Positions 17,784 to 26,380 of a stretch of DNA of 64,000 nucleotides are shown one piece after another; position 1 is the stretch's first letter, and each line of letters begins with the position of its first letter. The DNA is taken from NCBI RefSeq assembly GCF_000219585.1, contig NC_015731.1:3596001-3660000 (forward strand), given 5' to 3'. The translations under genes and the position numbers were made by a program. This DNA comes from Nitrosomonas sp. Is79A3. Its GTDB lineage: Bacteria > Pseudomonadota > Gammaproteobacteria > Burkholderiales > Nitrosomonadaceae. The notes under the pieces were generated by a model. The model did no database searches, was not told the origin of the DNA, and saw only the letters and a list, made by a program, of their open reading frames with translations.

Positions 17784-18548
17784 ATGTCATGGAGTCTAAA
17801 GAATTGGCACCGGAATCACATTCTTCAGCAAGAAGGTATATCCGATTCCATCTGGCAGAAGATGATTCATCTGCGTTGTTTAAAAGGGCTTAGTCCTGAG
17901 GAACTCTCGCGCTTGCGTGATTGCGTGACATTGTTTCTGCACGACAAACAAATTTACGGCGCGCACGAGCTGGAAATCACCGATGAGATGCGTGTGACGA
18001 TTGCGCTGCAGGCTTGCATTCTAATTCTGAATCTTGATCTGGACTATTATCAGAACTGGAACCAGATTATTGTGTACCCCGGTGAATTTATTCTGGATTA
18101 CGATTATGCGGATGAATTTGGCGTTGTGCATCATGTGCATCGCGTCGCATCGGGCGAAGCCTGGTCTGCCGGGCCGGTGATTCTTTCCTGGCAGGATGCA
18201 GCAGATACCAACACTCATCCCGGGCATAATGTAGTCATCCATGAATTTGCGCACAAGATTGACATGCTATACGAAGGCGCCAATGGCTGTCCGGAGTTAC
18301 ACGCCAACATGAGCGCGTATACCTGGCATGAAGTATTCAGCAGCGCCTATGCCAAATTCTGCCATCAGGTCGATAAGCGACATGAAACCATCATTGATCC
18401 GTACGCGGCGGAGAGTCCGGCAGAGTTTTTCGCGGTATTGAGTGAAGTATTTTTTGAACTGCCGCTCATCACCCAGCAATACTTTCCCTCGGTTTATGAA
18501 CAGTTGGCGCTGTTTTACCGCCAGGATCCGGCGCAGCGCTGGCGTTGA
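17784..18548 (+). CDS. mtfA: MtfA-family zinc metallopeptidase (M90)
   Basis: A 254-residue cytoplasmic zinc peptidase of the MtfA/M90 family. In enterobacteria MtfA binds the repressor Mlc and so affects glucose uptake; here that role is uncertain because the partner is not seen. The zinc site is VVIHEFAHKIDM (H153, E154, H157), with the third ligand region ESPAEFFAVLSE near residue 213. Upstream the family segments VYPGEFILDY and GEAWSAGPVILSW are present. The ATG at 17784 has AGGAG about 11 bases upstream. It is transcribed alone. Confidence 0.92.
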   Translation: MSWSLKNWHRNHILQQEGISDSIWQKMIHLRCLKGLSPEELSRLRDCVTLFLHDKQIYGAHELEITDEMRVTIALQACILILNLDLDYYQNWNQIIVYPGEFILDYDYADEFGVVHHVHRVASGEAWSAGPVILSWQDAADTNTHPGHNVVIHEFAHKIDMLYEGANGCPELHANMSAYTWHEVFSSAYAKFCHQVDKRHETIIDPYAAESPAEFFAVLSEVFFELPLITQQYFPSVYEQLALFYRQDPAQRWR

Positions 18549-18562
18549 TTCTTGCTATGTGC

Positions 18563-19225
18563 CTATTTTATTAATGCATACTTATTCACAGCGTCAAGAT
18601 CAATTTCTTTGTACGCACTAACGACAAAATCGGCTTTTACTAATTTTCCGGGATCATAGGTTGTAGTGATCGCAATGCACCACATTCCGGCGCTTTTCGC
18701 GGCATCAATCCCATGCGGCGCATCTTCAATGACGACACAGTTTTCCGGCAATGACTGGAGTTGCTGCGCTGCGTACAGAAAAATGTCGGGATTGGGTTTG
18801 GAGCGATAGCCTACTTTGTCCAGCGTGTAGATTTTATTCTCAAACAGTGCCGAGAGGTTAAGGCGCTGATCCACGCGTTTCAGCAGATCTTTATCCATCG
18901 ACGTTGCGATACAGGTTTTGTAGCGGTTGCGCACGGATTCGTAGAATTCAAGAAATCCGGAGATGAAGCTGGTTTCATGAATAAAAAGATCCTGCACGAT
19001 ATCTGCACGTTCTTGCGCTAACGTTTCGGTATCTCCTGCAAACTGATACGCTTGCTTCATTACTTCCACCCCTTCGACGAGCGTCCGTCCGGTGAGTAAT
19101 GGTTTGATCCGTTCTCGGTCATAGACAAAGCCTCTACGCTGCAAAAAGATTTCCTGCCCTTTATCCCAGATCGCTTCCGTATCAATCACGATGCCTTCCG
19201 CATCAAAAATAATCGTATCAATCAC
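18563..19225 (-). CDS. HAD-superfamily hydrolase, beta-phosphoglucomutase-like
   Basis: A 220-residue HAD phosphatase with a helical cap of the beta-phosphoglucomutase type. Motif I is IIFDAEGIVIDTE: the nucleophile D8 is present and the usual second aspartate is Glu10, a conservative change seen in some subfamilies. Motif II is CIATSMD, the motif III lysine lies in YRSKPNPDIFLY and motif IV is VVIEDAPHGIDAAKSAGM. The substrate is unknown; a sugar phosphate is likely from the family. It converges with mtfA, with only 14 bases between the stops. Confidence 0.88.
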   Translation of the reverse strand: MIDTIIFDAEGIVIDTEAIWDKGQEIFLQRRGFVYDRERIKPLLTGRTLVEGVEVMKQAYQFAGDTETLAQERADIVQDLFIHETSFISGFLEFYESVRNRYKTCIATSMDKDLLKRVDQRLNLSALFENKIYTLDKVGYRSKPNPDIFLYAAQQLQSLPENCVVIEDAPHGIDAAKSAGMWCIAITTTYDPGKLVKADFVVSAYKEIDLDAVNKYALIK

Positions 19226-19267
19226 GATATTGCGCTCAAATTAGAATCGTTCATGTAAAACAGCATT

Positions 19268-20542
19268 TTATTTTTTTAATAGCCCGCCAAGGCTACTTAA
19301 TAATTCTTTGAAGGTTTTTTCTTTAATATGGCCATATACCAGAAGGGCAGCTAACAACATCACGACAAAAAAGGTAAAGGCCAGAAGACCGAATTTCTCG
19401 GTAACCATCAAATAAAAACCAAGCCCGGAGAGCAGGGTTGCAAATCCCATGATGATGATAATCGGGGCTATTTTCCAGCCAGTTAATTCAGACCGGGACT
19501 CCGGCGTGCGCGCAGGAAGATCCGGATATTCTGTACCGGCATGCTTTTGCAAAACAGCCAAGGCAGGCAATGCTTTTGCTGTGGCCCAGGAAAATAATCG
19601 CGGCCCATAAAAAGCCCCGGTGTTTTCATCGATCTTGTCTTTAAGGCTATGCATGGCTTCATGCGCCAATGCGCTTTTTTTATCATCCAAATTCTCCGAT
19701 CCGAGAAGAAGCCGCATCAACAAGGTATCGGTCATGAACATAAAGCCATAACCGCCAGTTTGGCCATTCGCAATTTTGGTTTGGTCAATTTCCACCCATT
19801 CTTCTCGCAACCTGATGGCTTTATCCGGGTTTCGCAGCAGCCATTCGATGGCCTGTTTTTCCTGTTCCGGAAATGTACTTAAATTATTGTTGCGCGCAAT
19901 TTGTAATACCAGCGCGGCATGAATGGTATGAACGCCTTGCAGGTGACCAGCTTCGCCGAATGAGCCGCGCACTTCATCGCCCCCGTCGTTGTAATAAGCA
20001 CCCACCAAATGTTGCAGACCTTCTGATATCTGGCTTTGATAAGCGCCAGGATAGGCATCGTAGGCATCCAGCAAAGCTGTCAGTGCAAAACAAGTCGGCA
20101 TCAGTGCATCGGGCTTACCTCGGGCGTAACTCCAGCCTTTTGTATTTTCATTTCTGCGTGCAAGCAGCCATATCAGCGCCAATTGCACCGGGCCTTCGTC
20201 AATCCCCTTGCCGGCTTTGATGAGCGCCTGAATCGCATAGCAAGTACGCACCAAGTCAGGAATATCGATGGTTTTACCATCATCCGTGGTTAATTCCCGT
20301 GCCCACGAACCGGCATCTTGGCCATCCACTGTTTGATGCTTCAGAAGAAAATCAACCGCGCCGCGGATCGAGCTAGTGCCCGCATGACAAATCCCGCTAT
20401 CGATCAGAGCGATCATTGCTTCGGCGGTATTGAGTACATTGATATGACTGCCGCGACGCTCGCCCCATCCCTTCGATTCACTATCCTGCTGCTGTTCCAG
20501 CCATCGACCCGCATTTTTGATAATTTCAGTGATCTGAGTCAT
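19268..20542 (-). CDS. Prenyltransferase/squalene-cyclase-like alpha-alpha barrel membrane protein
   Basis: A 424-residue protein. The N-terminal 330 residues carry repeats of the prenyltransferase/squalene oxidase type, for example GWGERRGSHINVLNTAEAM, DIPDLVRTCYAIQALIKAG, PDALMPTCFALTALLDAY and LQGVHTIHAALVLQIA. The C-terminus has two transmembrane helices (about 355-374 and 381-400) and a lysine-rich tail. The cyclase DxDD acid is not seen, so it may be a binding or scaffold protein rather than an enzyme. A strong GGAGGGGAGA lies before the ATG at 20542. Function unknown. Confidence 0.8.
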   Translation of the reverse strand: MTQITEIIKNAGRWLEQQQDSESKGWGERRGSHINVLNTAEAMIALIDSGICHAGTSSIRGAVDFLLKHQTVDGQDAGSWARELTTDDGKTIDIPDLVRTCYAIQALIKAGKGIDEGPVQLALIWLLARRNENTKGWSYARGKPDALMPTCFALTALLDAYDAYPGAYQSQISEGLQHLVGAYYNDGGDEVRGSFGEAGHLQGVHTIHAALVLQIARNNNLSTFPEQEKQAIEWLLRNPDKAIRLREEWVEIDQTKIANGQTGGYGFMFMTDTLLMRLLLGSENLDDKKSALAHEAMHSLKDKIDENTGAFYGPRLFSWATAKALPALAVLQKHAGTEYPDLPARTPESRSELTGWKIAPIIIIMGFATLLSGLGFYLMVTEKFGLLAFTFFVVMLLAALLVYGHIKEKTFKELLSSLGGLLKK

Positions 20543-20819
20543 GCAATCTCCCCTCCTAAATTTTTTACCGCCAGAACCGGCACAATGACCGCTCGAATGA
20601 TGCTAAAAAATTAATCTGCAGTATGGCAGGATGTGCCAATGCTGGGAAGTGCCTCACTCGAGGGTTGATTTGTTTACAGGAAGTGAAATATTTGCAAGAT
20701 TCAACTGGATACCTTTCCGAAGACCAATACGGTCAATGGAATCCGTGAACGGCTTTATGTCCAGAGCTTACAAGCAAAAGGTTTGAGGTGGTTGGTACAT
20801 TGTATAGATGCGTCTGGAA

Positions 20820-21359
20820 TTATTGTCCCAGAACATAATGCTGATATTCGCAATTCCCCACATGAATATCCCTTAGTTGAGAATCTTCGACGCCGCCCTC
20901 AAAATAGGCGACAAATACCCGCATGGTTTCTTCATGCGCGACTATAAGCAGGGTTTTATCCTGCTGCGCTTTTAACCAGTCGATAAAGCGCAAAACACGC
21001 AGCTTGTGATCCAGCAAAGACTCACCGCCATTCACGCGCGCCCGGAGCGGATTATGGCTGATCGCTGCAAAATAATCCGATACCGGTTTGCCCTCAAATC
21101 CCGAACGGATGTCGGCAAGATCCGCATGCACCACAATCGGCGCGGCGTGATACCGGTTCACGATCTCCGCCGTTTGACGCGTGCGCGGCAGAGGTGAAAC
21201 GATGATGCGCTCAAATACCTCATTGCGCAGCGCCAACGCTGCCGATTGCGCCTGCGCTATGCCTGCCTCCGTTAAATAAACATCCCGGCTGGGGTCGTCG
21301 TTACACAGACCAAGGTCGTTATAGTTCGAGCGCCCATGGCGCATACAATAGATGTTCAT
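20820..21359 (-). CDS. Histidine phosphatase family protein
   Basis: A 179-residue member of the phosphoglycerate mutase-like branch. The phosphorylated histidine is in MRHGRSNYND at the N-terminus, the second catalytic region is VSPLPRTRQTAEIV, and the second histidine is in LLIVAHEETMRVF. A signal sequence is absent, so it is a cytoplasmic phosphatase or mutase of unknown substrate; gpmB, cobC and sixA-like roles are all possible. It stands alone, with 277 bases before the next leftward gene and no evident partner. Confidence 0.88.
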   Translation of the reverse strand: MNIYCMRHGRSNYNDLGLCNDDPSRDVYLTEAGIAQAQSAALALRNEVFERIIVSPLPRTRQTAEIVNRYHAAPIVVHADLADIRSGFEGKPVSDYFAAISHNPLRARVNGGESLLDHKLRVLRFIDWLKAQQDKTLLIVAHEETMRVFVAYFEGGVEDSQLRDIHVGNCEYQHYVLGQ

Positions 21360-21553
21360 GTATATGTTGAGCAGAATTTAAGAAGCTTACAGTGCATTAC
21401 ACGATACGATTCCTTGGCTAGTTGATTACCAATTTTCACTAAATTGATCTTTATTGGTGATTTGATATCTCCATAATTCATTTGCCAATTTCTAATTGAC
21501 ACGTCACACTTTCAATCATATAGTCAACAACACGATTAAACAAGCGATTAAAA

Positions 21554-21802
21554 ATGATTACAGCCAATGATCTAAAAACGAAAGGAATTGCCTGCCTGGA
21601 AGAAAGCTTGGCGGATAAAACGGAAGACATCATCACTGTGCGCGGCAAAGAATGTTTTGTCGTGATGAAAATCGAGCAATATCATTATCTGCGTGAGATG
21701 GAATTGGAAGCAGCGCTTTACGAAGCAAAACAAGACATGGCATCCGGTCAATTCAGCAAAGATACGATCGATCAACATGTCGATGACCTGTTTTCTAAAT
21801 GA
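21554..21802 (+). CDS. Phd/YefM-family antitoxin
   Basis: An 82-residue antitoxin. It has a DNA-binding N-terminus (MITANDLKTKGIACLEESL, then EDIITVRGKECFVVMKIEQY) typical of the Phd/YefM fold, followed by a toxin-binding helical C-terminus (LREMELEAALYEAKQDM). It neutralises the toxin encoded immediately downstream and usually represses its own operon. Its stop overlaps the toxin start by 4 bases (ATGA). A partial second copy of its first 40 codons lies at 23000-23155. Confidence 0.88.
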   Translation: MITANDLKTKGIACLEESLADKTEDIITVRGKECFVVMKIEQYHYLREMELEAALYEAKQDMASGQFSKDTIDQHVDDLFSK

Positions 21803-22083
21803 GCCACACGCTCATCTTCACCGACAGTTACAAAAAACGCGCCCGACGCTTTGCACAAAAACACCCGGATTTAAAGGAACCTTATCGCAAGACCTTGCAA
21901 TTACTGGCCTTTAATCCTTACCACCCTTCCCTGAGAATTCACCCGCTAAAAGGCAAATTGTCAGCGTTACATTCAGTATCGATTAATCTCAGTTACCGCA
22001 TTACGCTTGAAATACTGATTACTGAAAAAGAAATCATTCTGGTTAATGTGGGGAGTCATGAGGATGTGTATCAGACGGGGTAG
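21799..22083 (+). CDS. RelE/ParE-superfamily toxin
   Basis: A 94-residue basic toxin of the RelE/YafQ fold: LIFTDSYKKRARRFAQKHPD at the start, HPLKGKLSALHSVSINLSYR in the middle, and the C-terminal ILVNVGSHEDVY. This is the usual layout of ribosome-dependent mRNA interferases, though some relatives are gyrase inhibitors. The HPLKGKL..S..YRI..E pattern favours the mRNA interferase group. It is translationally coupled to the antitoxin upstream, so this is a complete type II pair. No frameshift is seen. Confidence 0.87.
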   Translation: MSHTLIFTDSYKKRARRFAQKHPDLKEPYRKTLQLLAFNPYHPSLRIHPLKGKLSALHSVSINLSYRITLEILITEKEIILVNVGSHEDVYQTG

Positions 22084-22084
22084 G

Positions 22085-22274
22085 CGCGCTACTTTGCGCC
22101 ACCACAAGATTTTTAATGCGCGGCCATTATGGCTTTCCTACCCAATCCAAATGCTAGCCGCACTAAAATACACTTCGACAGGCGGCGATTCCAACTGCGT
22201 TCTCAGGGAGCAGGGCAATCGATCAGGCGTATCCAGTGCCTATAGCAGAATTGCGTATCGAGCAGCAATCGCAT
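22085..22274 (-). pseudogene. vapC: Decayed VapC-like PIN-domain toxin
   Basis: Starting two bases after the vapB stop, an ATG at 22274 opens MRLLLDTQFCY, the first strand of a PIN-domain RNase with its catalytic aspartate. The frame then shifts; the adjacent frame continues ALDTPDRLPCS and VEVYFSAASIWIG, the conserved middle of VapC, before a TAG. The remaining sequence (SHNGRAL) is in frame after the stop but ends abruptly near 22085. The toxin is therefore broken by a frameshift, a stop and a truncation, leaving its antitoxin alone. Confidence 0.72.
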
Positions 22275-22276
22275 TG

Positions 22277-22540
22277 TTAGCGATTCTCAGAGGATGGTTC
22301 GATGGCTCCATTCTGAAATTGCATCACCACATTCTCGGGTAATGCCGCATCGAAATCTTCCGGAACATTCAATTGCCCCTTGAATATACCCAGGCTTCGA
22401 GAGGAAGGTAAGCTGTGCAATGGCACTAATTTAGCAATGGGTTTCCCCGCTTTAGCGATGATGATTTCCTCACCGGCTGCAGCTTTCTCAATAAATCGGG
22501 ACAAATGGGTTTGTGCTTCATGGATGTTGATGGTAAGCAT
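22277..22540 (-). CDS. vapB: VapB/Phd-type antitoxin, orphaned
   Basis: An 87-residue antitoxin: MLTINIHEAQTHLSRFIEKA, then AAGEEIIIAKAGKPIAKLVP, the standard Phd/YefM-like DNA-binding N-terminus of antitoxins paired with PIN toxins. The C-terminal part (GIFKGQLNVPEDFDAALPENV) is the toxin-neutralising tail. The frame is intact although the vapC just downstream is broken. It may persist as a repressor or as an anti-addiction element against related toxins; that is inference. Confidence 0.85.
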   Translation of the reverse strand: MLTINIHEAQTHLSRFIEKAAAGEEIIIAKAGKPIAKLVPLHSLPSSRSLGIFKGQLNVPEDFDAALPENVVMQFQNGAIEPSSENR

Positions 22541-22707
22541 ATTGGTATTTTCTTATCACTTGGATTAACTGGACTACGTTTAGTCAAGTCAGTTCATTAG
22601 GTCAAAATCTCTAAATAAGACATAAATCCACTGCCGCATATTCAGTAGCAAAACGATACAATGCGGTTTTTCTCTCGTTAGCCAACGAATAAGAAAGGGG
22701 AATATCC

Positions 22708-22983
22708 ATGAAAATCGATATTGATCAATTGAATGAATCAGAACTCATTGATCTCAACAGACGAATCGTTGAACGACTTCGCTTTCTCCGCCAAATGCGA
22801 GCTCACACAAGCATGCTTGCATTCTCAATTGGTGACAAAGTTTGTTTCGAGCCTGACAATGAACCTCCGGTATTCGGAATCATTACGCGCTACAACAAAA
22901 AAACTGTCTCCATCCTGGCAGAGGATGGTAATAAATGGACCGTATCGCCACAACTTCTGCGTAGAATCACTGACATCTCTTAA
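22708..22983 (+). CDS. Small protein with an SH3/KOW-like C-terminal half
   Basis: A 91-residue cytoplasmic protein. An N-terminal helix pair (IDQLNESELIDLNRRIVERLRF, overall amphipathic) precedes a beta-rich half, FSIGDKVCFEPD, GIITRYNKKTVSILAEDG and KWTVSPQLLRRI, which resembles a small SH3 or KOW barrel. I have seen this pattern in small conserved proteobacterial proteins but know no function. Ribosome-binding site AAAGGGG lies before the ATG. It lies among toxin-antitoxin remnants and may be part of the same accessory island. Confidence 0.75.
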   Translation: MKIDIDQLNESELIDLNRRIVERLRFLRQMRAHTSMLAFSIGDKVCFEPDNEPPVFGIITRYNKKTVSILAEDGNKWTVSPQLLRRITDIS

Positions 22984-22999
22984 TCTGAGCAAGCTGAAT

Positions 23000-23155
23000 A
23001 TGATTACAACCAACGATCTAAAGACCAAAGAGATTGTGTGCCTGCAAGAAAATCTGGCGGATAAGACGGAAGACATCATCACCGTGCGCAGCAAGGGATG
23101 TTTTGTCGTCATGAAAAATAAGCAAAGCGCATTACCGGCACACTGTATTGTGTGA
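23000..23155 (+). pseudogene. Partial duplicate of the Phd/YefM antitoxin
   Basis: The first 40 codons (MITTNDLKTKEIVCLQENLA, then DKTEDIITVRSKGCFVVMK) closely match the antitoxin at 21554 in DNA and protein. After codon 42 the match ends where a short inverted-repeat sequence (23126-23177) begins, and the frame stops at 23155. There is no toxin gene after it. It is a truncated duplicate that lacks the toxin-binding half. Confidence 0.8.
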
Positions 23156-23177
23156 GTCAAAATCGGGGCAATGCGCT
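23126..23177. repeat. Short inverted repeat truncating the antitoxin copy
   Basis: AGCGCATTACCGG at the left is the near inverse of CGGGGCAATGCGCT at the right (52 bases in all), with an inner pair around CACACTG and TGTGTGAG. It begins exactly where similarity to the intact antitoxin ends. Confidence 0.5.
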
Positions 23178-23220
23178 ACGCTTATTAACGCCCTACATCT
23201 CTGTACGTTTTTACGCCTGG

Positions 23221-23829
23221 TCAAGATTCGGCCTTATCGGCACGTTCTGCCGCCAGAAGTTCTAGGTGCAAAGACGATTCTTCCAACAATTGTTTGCTTT
23301 GAAAAAGCATGGCTTTTATCTTTTCTTGCTGTGCCTGGTTTAGACGCTGGTATCGGAACGTCTCTATCGCAAGGAAGTGAATGACATCAAGAACATCCAT
23401 CGATATTCGTGGCAATCCATGCAACTCTATCGACCAACTGCCCGGAATATAATGCTCGAAACTGTTTCTCAGTGTTTCTTTTAATCGCCTGATGGAATCC
23501 ACTTGACTCTCAGAGAGATTCAGCGGTAACCCACCGTGAAGTGTTCCCATCCAGTTAGCATCCTGGCAGCTTTCCAAGGCTTCATCGAGCGTAATTAGTC
23601 GCTCATGACCTTTCTTTGTAATCTTCACGACCGACTGATAATCAGAATCTTTACAAGCAGCGATAGCGAAACCATACAGAGCCCCGTGTAATGACAACAC
23701 CACCCATTTCCAGGCGTTTTCGTCGGTCATTGCCTGACCGATAAACTCGCCCGCCCTCTCCAGATAATCTAAAGCATTCGTCTCTTCGGTGAACCGTAAA
23801 TATTTATCTGTAAAGTGCTGCTTCGTCAA
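23221..23829 (-). CDS. Uncharacterised 202-residue protein
   Basis: A largely alpha-helical cytoplasmic protein without signal peptide or membrane helix. Notable segments are KWVVLSLHGALYGFAIAACK near the N-terminus, ERLITLDEALESCQD, LRNSFEHYIPGSWSIELHG, and a charged helical C-terminus ending ELLAAERADKAES. The helix with LRNSFEHYIPG resembles those in HEPN-like proteins, but the RxxxxH motif is not clearly conserved, so I assign no family. It stands alone between the antitoxin remnant and nnrS. Confidence 0.7.
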   Translation of the reverse strand: MTKQHFTDKYLRFTEETNALDYLERAGEFIGQAMTDENAWKWVVLSLHGALYGFAIAACKDSDYQSVVKITKKGHERLITLDEALESCQDANWMGTLHGGLPLNLSESQVDSIRRLKETLRNSFEHYIPGSWSIELHGLPRISMDVLDVIHFLAIETFRYQRLNQAQQEKIKAMLFQSKQLLEESSLHLELLAAERADKAES

Positions 23830-23972
23830 TTGGTTCTCTTGCCTAACGAATTAGATTTCTGAAATGACGTGATAGCTTACGTCAAAAATAACATCCATCA
23901 TTACTAAATTCATTATTTCTCCTTATTCCTTAGGATAATACGTCGATTTAGATTTCATCCTATCAAACTTTG

Positions 23973-25199
23973 TTACCCCGGCTTCCCATCCACCCGCTGC
24001 CGCCAGTAAATCGGCGCATACTTAGCCGCCCAAAATACAAAACAGCACAGCCAAGCAAGTCCTGCAGCCACATACAAAATCGGCGCGATCATCGGCACGA
24101 TATCCGCCAATATTCTCAGTACTGTAGCCGCTTGAAAACTTAAGAACAGAATCCAGGTAATGTGATCCAGTTCCAGTGGACGCCCCGAGTGCCCGAGCGT
24201 GACGCGTGACGCCATCGCCAGAATCATGCTGGCAAAATAGCCAATCGCCAGTGCGTGCAAGGGCGCCAGGCCGAGCAACATGCTGCCGGACAGCATATAC
24301 ACCAGGCTTTGCACCGCGTACAGCGTCATGGCTACACCCAGCCAAGCGAATGAAACATGCAATACCGCCAGCAAACTCACGCGGAAGCTGCGCAGGAATC
24401 CCCAGCGGTACGATAAATAGAATGCACAGCCCGCCAGCGGAAAATCAACAATCCATAGATAAGCTGGCATATCCAGCGATTGCAGGCAGCCATGCGCGCC
24501 AATACAAGCCAGCATTAACCAGAGCATCCAGTAGGGTCTGATCAATACGTAGTTGTCCAATACCCGGCTGGAGAAAAATGGAATCATGCGGTGCGAAACG
24601 GTCAGCACGATCGGCAACAGAAAAAACCAGATGCCCGCATGGCGCGCAAAATCCAGTGCAGCCGGGCTTTCGGTGACCAGCCACAACAAATACGCAGCCA
24701 TACCCAGCCAACCCATGAGTAGCGCGGCACTGATTACGCGCGCATGGCGTTTATCCTGAGCAGGCGCGGTGCCCAACAGGATGCGGAATAACACATAAAC
24801 CGCAACGCCCCATCCGGCCAGCATGAATTCTACGCCCATGATGAGGATTACTTTGTGCGTCAATAGCCCGGCATAAAACAACACAACACCGATCGCCATC
24901 AAGCAACAGGTGGCCATGTACTCACTCGTTTTTACTTTGTCACCGTTCATCCAATTGGGATACGTGGTAAACAAAAAACCAAAAATAAAGAACGGGAAAA
25001 ACCCATAGACCATCAGGAAAGCATGCGCCCAGGTCGGAGCGATGCTCCAAACTGTAGCGGATCCCATTAGGGCATAGCGCCCGGTCAGATCAAACACCCA
25101 CCAAAGCAGTGTCAGCACGCCTTGCAGCGCGCCGGCAAGAAACAAGCTGCGATGCGGCGCAGCCGAAATATGATCGCGAACGGTCAATGGTATGGTCAT
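23973..25199 (-). CDS. nnrS: NnrS family membrane protein
   Basis: A 408-residue integral membrane protein with about 12 helices, matching NnrS, a heme- and copper-containing protein that in denitrifiers and pathogens protects metabolism from nitric oxide and iron-nitrosyl stress. Family features include the N-terminal APHRSLFLAGALQGVLTLLW, FPFFIFGFLFTTYPNW, and HALAIGYFASMILAMASR with its histidine. It fits an organism facing nitrogen oxides. Its ribosome-binding site AAGGAG lies six bases before the ATG and directly abuts a family C repeat element, so the native promoter has been displaced or replaced. Confidence 0.93.
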   Translation of the reverse strand: MTIPLTVRDHISAAPHRSLFLAGALQGVLTLLWWVFDLTGRYALMGSATVWSIAPTWAHAFLMVYGFFPFFIFGFLFTTYPNWMNGDKVKTSEYMATCCLMAIGVVLFYAGLLTHKVILIMGVEFMLAGWGVAVYVLFRILLGTAPAQDKRHARVISAALLMGWLGMAAYLLWLVTESPAALDFARHAGIWFFLLPIVLTVSHRMIPFFSSRVLDNYVLIRPYWMLWLMLACIGAHGCLQSLDMPAYLWIVDFPLAGCAFYLSYRWGFLRSFRVSLLAVLHVSFAWLGVAMTLYAVQSLVYMLSGSMLLGLAPLHALAIGYFASMILAMASRVTLGHSGRPLELDHITWILFLSFQAATVLRILADIVPMIAPILYVAAGLAWLCCFVFWAAKYAPIYWRQRVDGKPG

Positions 25200-25212
25200 T
25201 CAAGCTCCTTAT

Positions 25213-25353
25213 GGGCACTTCTATAAATCCAAATTTCGTCACAACACTTTGTTGCTCACAAAAAATGTTTCCTTACATATCAATTATATGCTGCGTCACC
25301 ATTTTTTGCTCGCGCCTCGTTTTGTTTGGAACTTTGAATTTTTAGAAGTGCCC
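25213..25353. repeat. Family C inverted-repeat element, long copy
   Basis: 141 bases bounded by GGGCACTTCTATAAATCC and, inverted, GGGCACTTCTAAAAATTC. TTAT occurs on both sides and may be a 4-base target duplication. The centre contains an additional AT-rich segment (about 25257-25310), absent from the copy at 49652-49740. The left end lies 13 bases upstream of the nnrS start codon. Confidence 0.82.
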
Positions 25354-25471
25354 TTATGAAATATGCATTTCTTCATAGTTCTAACTATCTCTTTAATTAT
25401 CCAGATCAATTATTTCTCTTAAACCGGGTTATTTGCTATGATGCATGTCCTGCTTTGCGCAACGAATCTTC

Positions 25472-26329
25472 ATGCTCAATATTGATCTGCATTGTCATTC
25501 CACAATTTCTGATGGTTTATTAACACCCGTTCAACTGGTCGAACGCGCCGCGCTACGTGGTGTTGAAACGCTGGCTTTGACCGATCATGACGACATCGCC
25601 GGGTTGGCAGAAGCGCGCCAGACAGCCGCTGCGAAAAATATCACATTTATAAACGGCGTGGAAATATCCGTCAGTTGGCGCGGCCGTACCTTGCACATTG
25701 TCGGACTGGACATTGATCCAGAGTATACGCCACTCATCGAAGGTCTGACCGCTATCCGCGCAGGCCGTTCGCAACGTGCCGCAAATATCGCTGCGGAACT
25801 CGAAAAAATCGGTATCCACGGCAGCCTGGAAGGCGCTTATGCCCACGTGGGCGAACGGCGTTTGATCGGACGCACACACTTTGCCCGTTTCCTGGTTGAG
25901 CAAGGCTATGCCAAAGACGTAAAATCCGTATTTAAAAAATATCTGGTGAAAGGCAAGCCGGGATATACTCCGCACGAATGGGCGGCGCTCAGTGATGCGG
26001 TAAGCTGGATCTGCGGCAGCGGGGGGTGTGCAATCATTGCGCATCCGGGACGCTATGATTTGGGCAAAAATGTACTCAATGATTTACTCGATGAATTTTG
26101 TACGCTGGGCGGATCGGCCATTGAGGTGGTCACGTCGAGTCACACGCCGGAGCAGGTTCGTCACTTTGCGCAACATGCGCAAAACAAGAATCTGATGGCT
26201 TCATGCGGCTCTGATTTTCATGGTCCGGGAGAAAGCTTTCACGACCTGGGGCAATTACCCGAATTTCCGCAGGGATGCACACCCATCTGGCATCACTGGA
26301 AAAACACAATGGCAGCCGAACTTGTATAA
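25472..26329 (+). CDS. PHP-domain phosphoesterase (RNase AM / YciV type)
   Basis: A 285-residue PHP-family metal-dependent phosphoesterase. Metal-binding motifs are IDLHCHSTISDG at the N-terminus, LALTDHDDIAGL, the conserved GVEIS, IAHPGRYDL and GSDFHGPG near the C-terminus. Relatives hydrolyse 3',5'-nucleotide bisphosphates and trim the 5' ends of rRNA (RNase AM, E. coli YciV). It heads a rightward cluster: yciO follows after 51 bases, as in many proteobacteria. An in-frame ATG at 25445 is also possible; 25472 puts the metal motif near the N-terminus as usual. Confidence 0.9.
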   Translation: MLNIDLHCHSTISDGLLTPVQLVERAALRGVETLALTDHDDIAGLAEARQTAAAKNITFINGVEISVSWRGRTLHIVGLDIDPEYTPLIEGLTAIRAGRSQRAANIAAELEKIGIHGSLEGAYAHVGERRLIGRTHFARFLVEQGYAKDVKSVFKKYLVKGKPGYTPHEWAALSDAVSWICGSGGCAIIAHPGRYDLGKNVLNDLLDEFCTLGGSAIEVVTSSHTPEQVRHFAQHAQNKNLMASCGSDFHGPGESFHDLGQLPEFPQGCTPIWHHWKNTMAAELV

Positions 26330-26380
26330 CAATTGTTGATAAACTGATAACACTCATTTAATCCAGATACAGTCCTTACT

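Noticed and set aside
20690..20960. Open reading on the + strand leading into the histidine phosphatase gene
   Set aside because: It could be a remnant of another gene, but it has no start or ribosome-binding site, matches no family I know, and overlaps a clear gene on the other strand.
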